A stretch of 64,000 nt of DNA from positions 2,929,070 to 2,993,069 of the forward strand of contig CM030934.1 in the NCBI GenBank assembly GCA_018136815.1. Direction: 5' to 3'. This stretch comes from Isochrysis galbana (taxonomy: Eukaryota; Haptophyta; Isochrysidales; Isochrysidaceae). Made by a program: the position numbers and the translations under genes. Below are positions 43,381 through 55,740 of this stretch, in pieces (the first letter of the stretch is position 1; each line of letters begins with the position of its first letter). The notes under the pieces are model-generated. The model saw only the letters and a list, made by a program, of their open reading frames with translations. It did no database searches and was not told where the DNA came from.

Positions 43381-45063
43381 ATGGGGCGCGTCAGCCTCAC
43401 ACTGCTCTCCCTCGTCTTCCTCTGCTCTGCAGCGGACGAGCGGTGCTCGGACTGGGCCGCGATGGGCGAATGCATCTCCAACCCCGTCTTCATGCGCTCC
43501 CACTGCGAGGACGCCTGCGCCGCCACTGAGTGCGCGAGGCATGCAGTGGTGCAGTGCAGCAGTGCTCGCCACATGATGGACTTCTCTTGCCCCGGGCTAT
43601 GTGAGGCGCTAGGCTGGCTGGCGCCGGTGCCAGCGTGCGAGTCAGATGCCTCATCATGCAACGCCACCGCGCTTGCCGCGGAAGTCGCCTCGGCCAACGC
43701 GCTCGACAGCTGCATGCGGCGTGCTGCCGCAGGCGAGTGTGAGCAAGGGGCGCTCGCCGCTTCGTGCCCGCTCTCGTGTGCGCAACGGGCGGCCTGGGAC
43801 TGCGCCGAGTGGGCTGCACAAGGAGAATGCGAGGTAAACGGCGACTGGATGGAACGGGTCTGCACTCACGCGTGTGATGCCGTCGGCCGGAGGGAGGAGT
43901 GCTCGGAGGCGGTCTGCTCGGGGCTGCAGGAGGTGAGCGAGTCATGTGCTATGGTGAGCGGTGGTGGTGTGCTCGAGGCGCAGCGCCCGTGGGCGTCGCG
44001 CTGGCCCTCGCCGTACGTGAACCGACGTGAGGATGTGCCTGTTCATCTGACGGTGCGCAACGACCTCAGCGTGCCCGCGCAGCTCTTCTATTCCGCGTGG
44101 ACGAGTCCACATGAGATGGGGTACGGGGTGCTTGCTCCGGGGGCACGCCGTGCCCAGGAGGGTAAGCTGGGCGACCGATGGCGCTTTCGCGCGCTGGCAC
44201 CGCGTGGCGCCAGCCCGGCATCAGGCGCGCTTCTCCGAGAGGTCATTGCTGGCGTGCTCACAGTGCGGCCATGCGCCTGCGGTCCTCATGCGCGGATGGC
44301 GACAGATTATCCGCCCGAGCCGCGCGGCTCTACAAACGAGACATCGGTCGCAATCGCGCAAGTGGGCGTGCCCAGTAAGCTAGTAGTGCTGCAGTGGAAC
44401 GGCAGCATGCATGTCCCTGTAGGCTCAATATGGCCCGCTGCCTCTCGCGCGGTCAAGGAGCGTAATTCATCGCACCAGCTGATTGTGAGGGGCCTCCAGC
44501 CGGGCGATTTGGTCTCAGTTGTCCGAGCTGCCGACCTCCTGAAGATGCAACGCGAGGGGGAGGGCGCGGGGATGGGGCCAGTGGTCGATTCGGCAGACTT
44601 TCGCCACGCCATCCTCATGCAGCACCTCCAAACGGACCTCGTGTTAATGCCATGTGGGGCTGAGGTAGGTGTGTCGCCTACGCGCCGAGAACGCCTCTCG
44701 GTCGGTGATGCGCGTGCTGCACGGGCGGCAAGTGAGCGACGTGAGAGAGCCTTGGAAAAGGAGCGCCGCCAGCTGCAGGCGGACAATACGGAGCTGCGCA
44801 AGGAGCTTGAGCGTCTGCAAAAGTTGGCCAGCCTCGGTGAGGTTGCACCCGATGAAGTCGAAAGACACATCGCCTCGGCTACCGATACCCTCGCACGCGT
44901 GGCAAGGACCGAGGTGACGAGGCAAGCCAATGGCGGCGCCTCGTCCGCTGTGGGAGGGGCGGCGCAAGCCAAGGGCGGACGCGTGAAGCGGAAGCGGAAC
45001 GCGCCTCGTCGGAAAAAGCGGAACGCACCTCTTCAGGCCCGTAACCATGACGAGCTGCGGTGA
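43381..45063 (+). CDS. Secretory-pathway protein with ShKT, VHL-like and coiled-coil regions, 560 aa
   Basis: Single exon of 560 residues. Residues 1-18 are a signal peptide (MGRVSLTLLSLVFLCSAA). A Cys-rich region (about 21-195) begins with an ShKT-like module 'CSDWAAMGECISNPVFMRSH' and has a second one 'CAEWAAQGECEVNGDWMERV'. Such modules are common in algal oxidoreductase-like and peptidase proteins. Around 225-275 the pattern 'VRNDLSVPAQLFYSAWTSPHEMGYGVLAPG' then 'GDRWRFR' resembles the VHL beta domain, here in a secreted context. NGS and NSS sites could be glycosylated. Residues about 438-485 form an Arg/Glu coiled coil, and the tail is very basic and ends in HDELR. No catalytic motif is seen, and nothing suggests a toxin. 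Confidence 0.65.
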   Translation: MGRVSLTLLSLVFLCSAADERCSDWAAMGECISNPVFMRSHCEDACAATECARHAVVQCSSARHMMDFSCPGLCEALGWLAPVPACESDASSCNATALAAEVASANALDSCMRRAAAGECEQGALAASCPLSCAQRAAWDCAEWAAQGECEVNGDWMERVCTHACDAVGRREECSEAVCSGLQEVSESCAMVSGGGVLEAQRPWASRWPSPYVNRREDVPVHLTVRNDLSVPAQLFYSAWTSPHEMGYGVLAPGARRAQEGKLGDRWRFRALAPRGASPASGALLREVIAGVLTVRPCACGPHARMATDYPPEPRGSTNETSVAIAQVGVPSKLVVLQWNGSMHVPVGSIWPAASRAVKERNSSHQLIVRGLQPGDLVSVVRAADLLKMQREGEGAGMGPVVDSADFRHAILMQHLQTDLVLMPCGAEVGVSPTRRERLSVGDARAARAASERRERALEKERRQLQADNTELRKELERLQKLASLGEVAPDEVERHIASATDTLARVARTEVTRQANGGASSAVGGAAQAKGGRVKRKRNAPRRKKRNAPLQARNHDELR

Positions 45064-46330
45064 GGGGCTGTAGCGGGAGTGGCAATTCGGCTCCCGTATG
45101 TTCGCAGGTCGGGCTGTAGGTATTCCACCACGCAAAGACGGAAGTCAATGTGGGAAGTCGATTTCGACGGGTCGGCCGAGCATTCCACGAGAGTGCTAAG
45201 TTGATGGTGCTTCTGTCGATCGATTTATGACGACGGAGGCAATCGGGTTGTGGCTGTGCCTACTGCCTCCCACCCACGTCTCTCTTCAACACGATGCATT
45301 GCATTTAGCCACGAACACAATCCTGTTTCTACAATCTCGGTCGTGTTCCGTCGAAAGCGGACCATCGATTGTAATTTGAAACCCCTCTAGGCAGCCACAC
45401 CTGACTGCAGAGACATGCATAGCACACAGGGAGCACACAACAAATCTAGCCTAGCACGTAGCCACCCAATACCTGAAACCCGCGCACTCCAAAAACAAAA
45501 TTCCACAAACTGTCCCCAGGGGAAACCTTAATCTCACTTATCATAATCTCACGACTCGCGCGGCCCTGAAATCTCAGATGGGACAATAGGCTTCTAATAG
45601 GTTCTATCAAGAGGTCAAAAAGCTTACCAGACCTGTTGCTTGTTAATACAGGTGCGCAGCACAGGTAACGGAGAGCCTCCCCCATCCCCCTAAGCGATGG
45701 CAGTGGAGGGCTGCCCGCCCCATGACGATGACGTGAACCATGTACATGTTTAGGCTTGCGCGCACGCCAACATAGAATCACTCAGATCTCCGCGGTTCCA
45801 CACCGCTTTTCGGTCCTCATGCACGTGAATGAGCACACACACCTGCACCAAACGCCGTCCCACCAATTTTAGGCGGGACAAACTTCAACCTTCTTCTCTG
45901 AGCCTACCGAAAGGAGCAGCCCAACACAACACTTTCACGGCGTGCACAATGCACACCACATTTCGGGCCCCTCCTGAAACCGTATTCGAAGGCGACTCGA
46001 CTTTCTCATGCTTCCTGCCTCCCCCCGAATCTGAAATCTATGTTTGCACGCAAAATGCCCCAGATGTGTCGAACTCTTGACCATTGTAGAGACCCACCCG
46101 CACAACTGCACATGTCACCACCCATCATATCACACGCCGCAATTAAGTGGCGGTGGCACATCGCAAATGTGGTGCCTGGACTGTTGTTGAACACGTTGTT
46201 CTCAATAAAGTCCATCGCGTAGGTGCACATGTTGTGGGGCGCGTCGATTGGGCATGTAGACCCGAGGTTTAGACGTCTTCGATACTTGAATTCTAGCTAG
46301 TTGGCTCTGGCAAACCTATAAGTATCGCGT
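45064..46330. other. Intergenic region between convergent genes
   Basis: Contains a dispersed motif copy at 45340-45365 (GGTCGTGTTCCGTCGAAAG). Only short frames otherwise. This is the 3' region of both neighbouring genes. Confidence 0.4.
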
Positions 46331-47504
46331 TCACGCCACACCAGCTGAGGCAACTTCCCTTCCCGCTCCATGCATTGCCGGCTGGGATTCATCCCGGACA
46401 TCATCGAGGAGTGACGCCAAATACTTGTCGTATCCTGGTGGCTCGAACTCCGATAGGCGGATGTCGTCCATGGTGTCGCCATCAAGGGGATCCTCGAGTG
46501 CTTCCTGAGAGAAACGAGGCGCGTGTGATCCGAGCCGGTGGATCAAATTGCAGGGGCACACGGACATGTGCGCAAACCTCACCGTGAAGGCGAGGGCACG
46601 GTTTACCCGCTGGCCCGGAGTGCAACGGCGTACCTGGATGGCAACGAGAGCTCCGTTGCTGAGCGCAAAAAGAATGGAAACGAGGTAGGCAGACCACGCG
46701 AAGCCGCCGGCCTCAGTTGCGATTGCGGCGAAATACGGGGCAAAAATGATAGGGAACAGGGTGGCTCCGGAGATGGTGAAGCCGCGGAGCAAAAACGGGG
46801 TGCGCGTCGACGCGATGACGCGAACCTGCTCGAGGCTCTGCGTGAAGAGGCGCTCCTCAGTGCCGATCATGGAGCAGAGGGTGGCCATGTGCTCCCGGCT
46901 CTCGGGGTTTGGGTTGCGGCGGATATCCTCGAGGCGGCTGCCGAGCGCCGCCAGATCCGTGTACATACGAGCCTGAGCCTGCAGTGGCAAGGGGGAAGCG
47001 CCCGGTGAGGGCGTGCGGTAGTGGGGTTGAGGCAACGGCGTGACGCACCTTTGCCTTGTCCTCGGCGGGCGCATCCTGGTCGTCGCAGATGCGGACTTCG
47101 TCAGTGAAGCTGCCCCACGCCTTGTAGAGCGCCTCGTCCGTCGCGTCCGCGTCCTCCTTGGTGCCCCAGTGGTGGGCGGCGTGGTGAATTCCGAGAGCTG
47201 CCGCGCGCATCTCGGCGAGCTGTACGAAGCACCGCTCGCGCCGCGCGTACGCAGCGTTGATGCTGAATCCGGACGGCGTGGCGATGGCGAGGCTGAGAAG
47301 CGCGGGATCAAAGTCTCTGCCGAGAATGCCGAAGTGTGCGCAGATCATCGGGCAGACGAGGGAGAGCGCAGCCGAGCGGAGAGTGAGTGGAGAGAGCACT
47401 GCGACGCGAAGGAATTCGTCGCGCTCGGCCCCTGGGTTCCTGCTGATGACGGGTCGGGGAGGAGGGACGAGGCCGAGGCAGAGGAGGGCGCTGGTGGCGA
47501 GCAT
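46331..47504 (-). CDS. Plastid-type multi-pass membrane protein, bestrophin-like features, 341 aa
   Basis: Three exons: 47504-47049, 46978-46583 and 46504-46331, phase 0 at both joints. The start is 'MLATSALLCLGLVPPPRPV', a signal- or transit-like sequence. The first half has a helical hydrophobic region (TLRSAALSLVCPMICAHFG) and 'FSINAAYARRERCFVQLAEM'. The second has two membrane spans, 'FTISGATLFPIIFAPYFAAI' and 'YLVSILFALSNGALVAIQV'. Near the end is 'ALEDPLDGDTMDDIRL', reminiscent of the E-(N/D)-P-(F/L)...D-D motif of bestrophin/UPF0187 channels. An ion-channel role is only a hint. The second intron (46505-46582) is 78 bp, in frame and stop-free, so an isoform 26 residues longer is possible. 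The coding-strand leader is a long CT tract. Confidence 0.6.
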
Positions 47505-49681
<2,177 letters not shown>

Positions 49682-52600
49682 ATGTGGGCTGGCCTTAAGC
49701 TGCTTCTGGGCGCATGGGCCTTCCTCAACGCCCTGGATGACACTGCCACCGTCTTCCGTGCAGCGAGGCTCTTCGCTCTCTCGCTCCCCTTCGTCCGCGG
49801 CTCAGACGCGTCGATGTGCAACCTGTGCGACGAGGTCAGAGCATCCTCCTCCTCCCCCCCCCCCCTGCTCCCCTTCTCAAACTCGCACCTCTCTGCCTGC
49901 CCCGCTTCGCCTACGGTGCCATCAACAAACTCCACCCCTCCACCCCACTCCTACTCGTCCTCTATCTCGCACGGCACAGGTGATGGCAGATATGCTGATG
50001 AAGGGTGCTGAGGGCCTCGAGGCATTGCCGTGTCGCTGGATCTGTCTCGCGGTCCCGGGGTGCGTGCAGATGTGCGAGCAGGTCAAGGCATTCTCAGAGA
50101 ACTCGACCAAGTTCCCCTGCGAAGCAGCGGGCTACTGCAAACCGGAGAACGATGAGGAGGAGATGACCTTCACTGGCGGCTGTTCGGTCGCTCCCATCTT
50201 TCGCTGCGAGCCAGCCCGCTTCTGCCGGCATCGGCGGAATGGGCTGCACTTCTCGTGCGAACTCAAGCCGGGCATCGGCCGCTGGGTCGGCATGCGTGAC
50301 GGGGTCCGCAAACATGCGGGTGCCATTGTGTCCGCCTTGTACGACCAGCCACGATGCGGGGAGAAAGGAGCCGGCAAGTACTGTGTCGCCTCACCTCGCG
50401 GGTTAGGCGCCGTCGCCGAGGTCCTGTGCCTTATCCTCACCCTCGGGTGGGCCGGCCCGCCGGATGCTCTCTAGACCGGAAGAGCCGCTCTGGCAGTCGC
50501 TCTAGCCAGCCGCCTGCGGCACCACATGCACGCGATCCCCGCGAGGTGACTCTCCGCCCTTGCTCCGCCGCGCGCAGATACGGCGGCTTGAAAACCGTAC
50601 GGGCCCTCGAAACACCGGGCGGCGATGATGACAGGCAGTGGCTCACCTACTGGCTCATCCTTGCATTTCTGACCACGCTGGAGTATTCGGCCCGTGTGCT
50701 CCTGTCATGGGTGCCACACTACTACGAGGCGAAGCTGCTTTTCCTGATCTGGCTCATGCTTGCCGGGGTGAGCCATGGATAGCGTCGCCAGCCGTGGGTG
50801 ATGGGGTCTGCGGCTCGCCTCACGGCCATCATGCCACCATCCATAAGCCATCCATACCTATTGTGAGCCCAACGTCACCCGCCGTCGCATTCAGGGGGCC
50901 GAGACCGTGTACCGCAGTGTGCGAGCGCGCCTTCGCGACGCCCTGTACGTACTTCATCTGGATGGCATGCTCTTTGGGCGCTCGCAAGCTCAGGCGGCGG
51001 CAGAGCTAGCACAGATACCGGCCGCAATCAAGGATGCGGAGCGTCGAGCCTCCCAAGCCCCTCTACTAACGAAGATGCCGATGCTCGGCAACTTCACGGT
51101 GAAGCCCGCTCAACAACCGGCGATGGAGCACCAAGCCGAGGCGGAGCTCAGCCGGATCTACCTGTGGCTGGCCACGCCCGAGGGATCAGCTGTGTTGAAC
51201 AAGTGCGCCACGGCAGATGGCAGCATGCAGGCCATGAAACCGCGGATGCCCACCACGCGAGCCCTGCTTCGCCCCTCTCTTCTCCCGCCAGTTTCGCTCC
51301 TCACCGTGCCCTCTCTAATCGCCGTTGCGCGCTGATGATAGGACGAAGGGGATCAGCGAAAGCTTCAAGGGTTTCCTCATCATGCGGGCTGGCGAGGCCG
51401 CCTCCTTCCAGCCGCGCTATCTGCAGGTGAGCCATTACGCCCCCATCTGTTCGCGACCCGCCGGCAATAAGACGGCCTCTCGCTTTCCGCCGCACCAAGG
51501 GCGGGCCGCATCCACCGGCCGCCTGCCATGTTCTGCAATGTCTCCGCCCACAACCGTCTTGTCCTCGGCAGCACGCTGTGATTGGCGTATCCTGCCGCGC
51601 TCGCCCTTGTAACCTTAGTTGACTCTATCGTCATGTGATTGTTGCCTCTCTTTTCCCCGCCGAAGGTGCGGCTCATAGGTGTCGCAGAGGGCGAGGAGGC
51701 CGAATTGCCACCGATGGATGACGCCGGTCGCGCGGATGCCTATTGCGTGGTGTATCTTATCGGACCCGACGGAGCGAAGACACCTTCAGAAGGCGTGACT
51801 TCACGCGTGTGCTATCGTACAACGAAACCGAGGTATGGCACCAGGGGCTTGAAGTGGAGGGGCGGCGTCCCGAATCGCGCCGTCAGCGTTCGTCTCACCC
51901 CCTTCAGCATATCCGTATCGCAGATAGAAGTCCTCACTCATTTTCACTCATGGCCTGGGCCTTGTGATGGCATGGCCAACTGGTTCATCGCTTTCCTCGC
52001 TTCCGTACATAGGTGGATGCAAACGCTCGAGCTAAAATTGCCCGGGGGCAAGATTGGCGATCGTGGCTTCTTCGTCAATGATTCTGCGGCTTCATCGCGG
52101 GTGCGCATCGACGTGTACGATGCTCAGGTGTGCGAACACGTGGGCAATTTCAAGGGACAAAGGAATGGGCACATATGTTGGCCCCGTGATGGGTTTCCGT
52201 CGAGCTTAAGGGTGCTTGAGCTGGTGGAAAGGCCCGCATGGCCCCCCACACGCAACGTGGTGGAGTTCGCACAATTGTGGGCGACGCCCATCCGCCCTGG
52301 CACAGATGGGTGTATCCGGCTGGATGTTGTACGTGGCCCACTTTGCAGGCTCTGTACTCGTTGGCGGCGGCGTCATCGGTTATGCGGTGGGCGCCATGGA
52401 TGGTTGGTCCGCTCACGAAATGTGGCGCATCAAGATGTTCGGCGCTGGCCTTATCGCGGCGGTTGTCATGTCATTCTTGGCCCATCGCGTTTTCCGAATC
52501 GAGGATCGACCAATAGGTCGGGTGGAGTACCCCCTAAAGGAATGTCTTGACCAGAGCGAACTTCTAGTTGACCTAGCGCTTCAAGGCGTCCGCCGTCAAA

Positions 52601-52722
52601 GCAGCTTTTTTTCGAGGGTAAACAAGGATGGAACCATTGCATTTCTACCCGAGCACGGGGTGCGGAATAATCGGGGGACTCTTGGCATCCTCCGCGTGGC
52701 TCTACGCTACACGGAGATCTGA
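49682..52722 (+). CDS. Saposin-REEP/HVA22-C2 fusion membrane protein, eight exons, 633 aa
   Basis: Exons are 49682-49834, 49980-50446, 50578-50767, 50895-51202, 51342-51426, 51666-51832, 52013-52127 and 52306-52722. All introns are GT-AG with matching phases, giving 1,902 coding bases. After a hydrophobic N terminus comes a saposin-like module with Cys at about 46, 49, 69, 73, 79, 83, 98 and 104, then a second Cys-rich stretch. Residues about 185-300 match the TB2/DP1/HVA22 (REEP) family: 'YGGLKTVRALETPG', 'DDRQWLTYWLILAF', 'YYEAKLLFLIWLML' and 'GAETVYRSVRARL'. From 402 a C2 domain begins ('VRLIGVAEGEEAEL', 'GRADAYCVVYLIG', 'TTKPRWMQTLELKLPGG', 'VRIDVYDAQ') and resumes after 562 ('DRPIGRVEYPL ... 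LGILRVALRY'). Between these lie two membrane helices (about 503-524 and 538-556). REEP proteins shape tubular ER and C2 domains bind membranes, so a membrane-shaping or contact-site role is likely. Confidence 0.8.
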
Positions 52723-54916
52723 ACGACACATGCTCGGTGTCTAGCACCCCATGGCCCATGATCCATTTCGAAGCGCTCAGCCAGCTCGTGGGTTCGAGCC
52801 CGCCTGATTGATTGTTGGGCGCTAACTTAGCCGCTAGCTACGGTCAAATCCGGCCGCGATCATCTACATAGGCCATCATCTCTTCAGATTCCTTTCGGTC
52901 TACATGACGGCACGGCCGCCATGTCGCTGGCCAAGGGTGGAATATCGCGCGGCGTACGCCAACAACTTGAATAGCAAACAGATTTTCATGATGATGCTGT
53001 ATTGCTTGTTAAACATCTTCCGCAATGATTTGAGGCAGGCTGGTTTCTGGCCAAGAAGTCGGCCGGAAACCTTTCGTCGCTCAACACCCATAGCAGCGTC
53101 TACGCAGATTTTGGTCAGCCTCGCTGATCGCGCAACGCGAGCCACAAGAATGTTGACGTGCAACGCCTTTCCGACCAGGAAGGTCGGAAAACCTACCGGA
53201 TTGCGATGCAAACACCCTCTATTGATGATGGTTGTATTGTGCGTGGTATATTGAGTACATGCTGGCGCAGCTGACGCCGCAAGAGTAGTTTCATCACGAG
53301 CGTCATCGATGCGCCAGCAAAAAAAAACTTTCAATATTCTTGCCTCATATGTGGCACTGAGTCCTGCTCTTGTAGCCACGCCCATTGTCCTTCCTCACCC
53401 TCACTCCCCGCCTTGCGGCAACTCCCCTCGGCGCTCTACTCAGGGGCTCAGGTCGCGTGCGGGGGGTCTGAGCTGAGCGGGGTGCAACTGTCCTCAACGG
53501 TGTGTTCTCGCCTTCCTCCTGTGCTGCTGAGGGACCTGTTCTTCCCATATATGTTGTAGGGTTCCGTCAATGTTGAGTGTTACGGTGTTTATCGTGCTAT
53601 GACAGTGACGATGGTCGGTCGCGCGTCCGAATGATCGGTTGGAGCGGGATGTCGCGTCATTCTATGCGAGCCTTTCGTGCTTTCGGTGTGGCTAGAGACC
53701 GATCGTGCTTTCGCTACGAGGTTAAAGTTCTCGCTTAGCTGTAGCCTAACTTTTTCATTCTCGATGAATACGGGGGTGCTGAGTTCTATCGGTTTTTAAG
53801 CTTGGGTTTTCTTCCCTGTGCGGCCTTATGGGTGCGCATGGAGCTGTGGCGGGAAGTCGGCGGGATAAGGCCCCTAACGAACCAGAACCAGGGTGGTAAA
53901 CCTCATTAGAGTGGACTCCAAGATTGGTATATTGTGATATTCGTATTCGTATGACTCGAATTCTACTCTGTAAAAGTCTCTTAATATGTGCACTTCCACG
54001 CTATTATCTATTATATAGAGCGCTTTTAAGCTGTCGGGGGTGGTTGCACCCGGGTACCGGGTATGGTCATCGATGGCCCACCACGGCGCGGACGCGGTGT
54101 TGAATGAACTCTTGTTGCGGTTATTGATAATTATATTATTGAGCGTTAAGGTCGCGATCCGTCGAATATGGGACAGATTCAATTTGAGCCCCCCGGAGAG
54201 AAGTTAATGCCCGGTGAGGGGGGCGCAGCGCGCAGAGCGCCCCCATTGCCCCCTATTATAAGATTAGCGGGTTACTCTTGTCTCTTGTTGCAGGCTGAGG
54301 GGGGAGCTGCCCTGAACCCTTCAATTTCCCCGAAAGAAAGAAGGCGCTGCTCCCACCTTGGTCCCCGCTATCGGTATTCTCTCTCCCTTTGTCGTGGGCT
54401 TCCCCCCCGCATACAAGCTAGCGCAAGAGCGCGCAAATAAGGGGCAAGGGCAAGGGTATGCCGTACGCGTATGCGGTACGGGCCGGTAACAATAAAGGGG
54501 CTACTGCCGCGGCATTTGCAAGAGGGGCGGGGGAAGAGAAAATCGCACACAATGCGGCACTATGACGCCAAGGATAGTCTAATGGCCGCATCATACATCA
54601 GATCATACGCACGCCATCCTATCAACAACGATGACGAGCCGACAATCAGTGCGCAGTGCGAGCGAACGCTGCAGCAGCTAGCACAAGCAGTGCGCGATCA
54701 GGTGCCGGCGCCGCTTCTGGCTCCACGATGACCACTTCTAGACGGAGCGGGCATCGGCTTCGACTGCATGCACGCAAGCACACCATATCGCACACAATGA
54801 TCTAAGACGTGCGACCCTCGAAAGTGTGTCGATCTCCGGCGCCAGCACGATCAGAACTCTTCCATGCGCCTCTCACAACAGCATCCACGTACAAAAGTCC
54901 GTCCAAGACCCCTCGC
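52723..54916. other. Intergenic region with a LINE fragment and hairpin-rich repeat ends
   Basis: Between 52723 and 53315 nothing is supported; a tRNA-like T-arm word at 52790-52806 has no matching arms. The LINE fragment at 53316-54150 is listed separately. A dispersed motif copy follows at 54150-54185 (GGTCGCGATCCGTCGAATAT). At 54212-54280 there is a hairpin-forming GGGGGGCGC...GCGCCCCC block followed by ATTATAAGATTAG, similar to the end of R1. A small frame at 54550-54731 is unsupported. Confidence 0.4.
53316..54150 (-). mobile_element. LINE 3' fragment
   Basis: The left edge AAAAAAAAACTTTCAATATTC is, on the minus strand, the same T-rich 3' terminus as the LINE at 27.6 kb. On the minus strand 53874-54020 codes 'LRDFYRVEFE...ILESTLMRFTTL', matching 'LTDFYRIHYD...ESILIRIIERYTTL' at the C terminus of that LINE. 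Only the end of ORF2 and the 3' untranslated region remain. No clear target-site duplication was found. Confidence 0.65.
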
Positions 54917-55740
54917 TCAAAAGGAGGTAGTAAGCTTGTGCGGGGGCGTATTGCGCGGGCGGAGTTGCCACGAAGCGAACGAGGCTGGGACCTCGACACC
55001 GAACTCAGCCGCTCGGCGCTTGATCGGGTACTGCATCGACATACGCGTCTGTGCGCGCATGAATGGAGACTTAAGTCAGCACGGGGTTGCAACAAGCTAG
55101 TTCGGTTCAATGCCTCGACCTAGGTGCGACACGTCCACGCTACGCCGTAACTCGAACCTCAAGCATCAGTCTGATCCAGCAATGGCACACAGCGGCTCGC
55201 ACCTTCCAGTTCATCTTGAGAAGGATGGACTCCGTGGTGGGAGTGAGAACAAGAGACTTGAACGACTCGGCCGAATCAGCCTTGGCAATAAGCGACTTGA
55301 CCTTCCCGCGGCGCTTCTTGTCGCCTGAAGCGGGCCATAGCGCGTAGAGCTATGAGTGAGGCGCTACGGGCATGGCACATGCGATGTGTCGCCCAGCTGG
55401 GAGAGCTATGTCAACATGCGCACAATCTCGCTCTCGCTCCCTGCCCCCCGCCGACCATTCCCACTAAACTCATGAACCCCTTTCCTCTCGCCTCCCTCCC
55501 CTCTCTCCCTCCCTTCCCCCCTCCCCCCCCCTCTCCCTCCCTCCTTCCCTCCCTCTCTCCCTCTCCCCCTGTCTGCGCACCCTTAGGGGCTCCATCACCC
55601 CCGCCAGAGCACTTGGTCATGACGACGGACGAGGCGGCGGGCGCACCCACCGCCATCTGCCGCACCGGCACGCCCGCGGGTGAGAAGCCCAGCGCGGCCG
55701 CGAGGCACGCGGCCAGCACGAGGAGCGACGAGCGAGCCAT
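54917..55740 (-). CDS. Small plastid-targeted protein, three exons, 125 aa
   Basis: Exons 55740-55599, 55324-55203 and 55030-54917 join in phase (1+2, then 0) to give 125 residues. The N terminus 'MARSSLLVLAACLAAALGFSPAG' is a textbook bipartite signal for secondary plastids: a signal peptide ending A-x-G followed by F-S-P, then a Ser/Ala-rich transit part ending VVMT. The mature region reads 'KKRRGKVKSLIAKADSAESF', 'KSLVLTPTTESILLKMNWK' and 'IKRRAAEFGVEVPASFA'. I recognise this only vaguely as a conserved plastid protein of algae with secondary plastids and cannot name it. The frame of exon 1 continues into a purine-rich intron, so the unspliced frame is misleading. Confidence 0.65.
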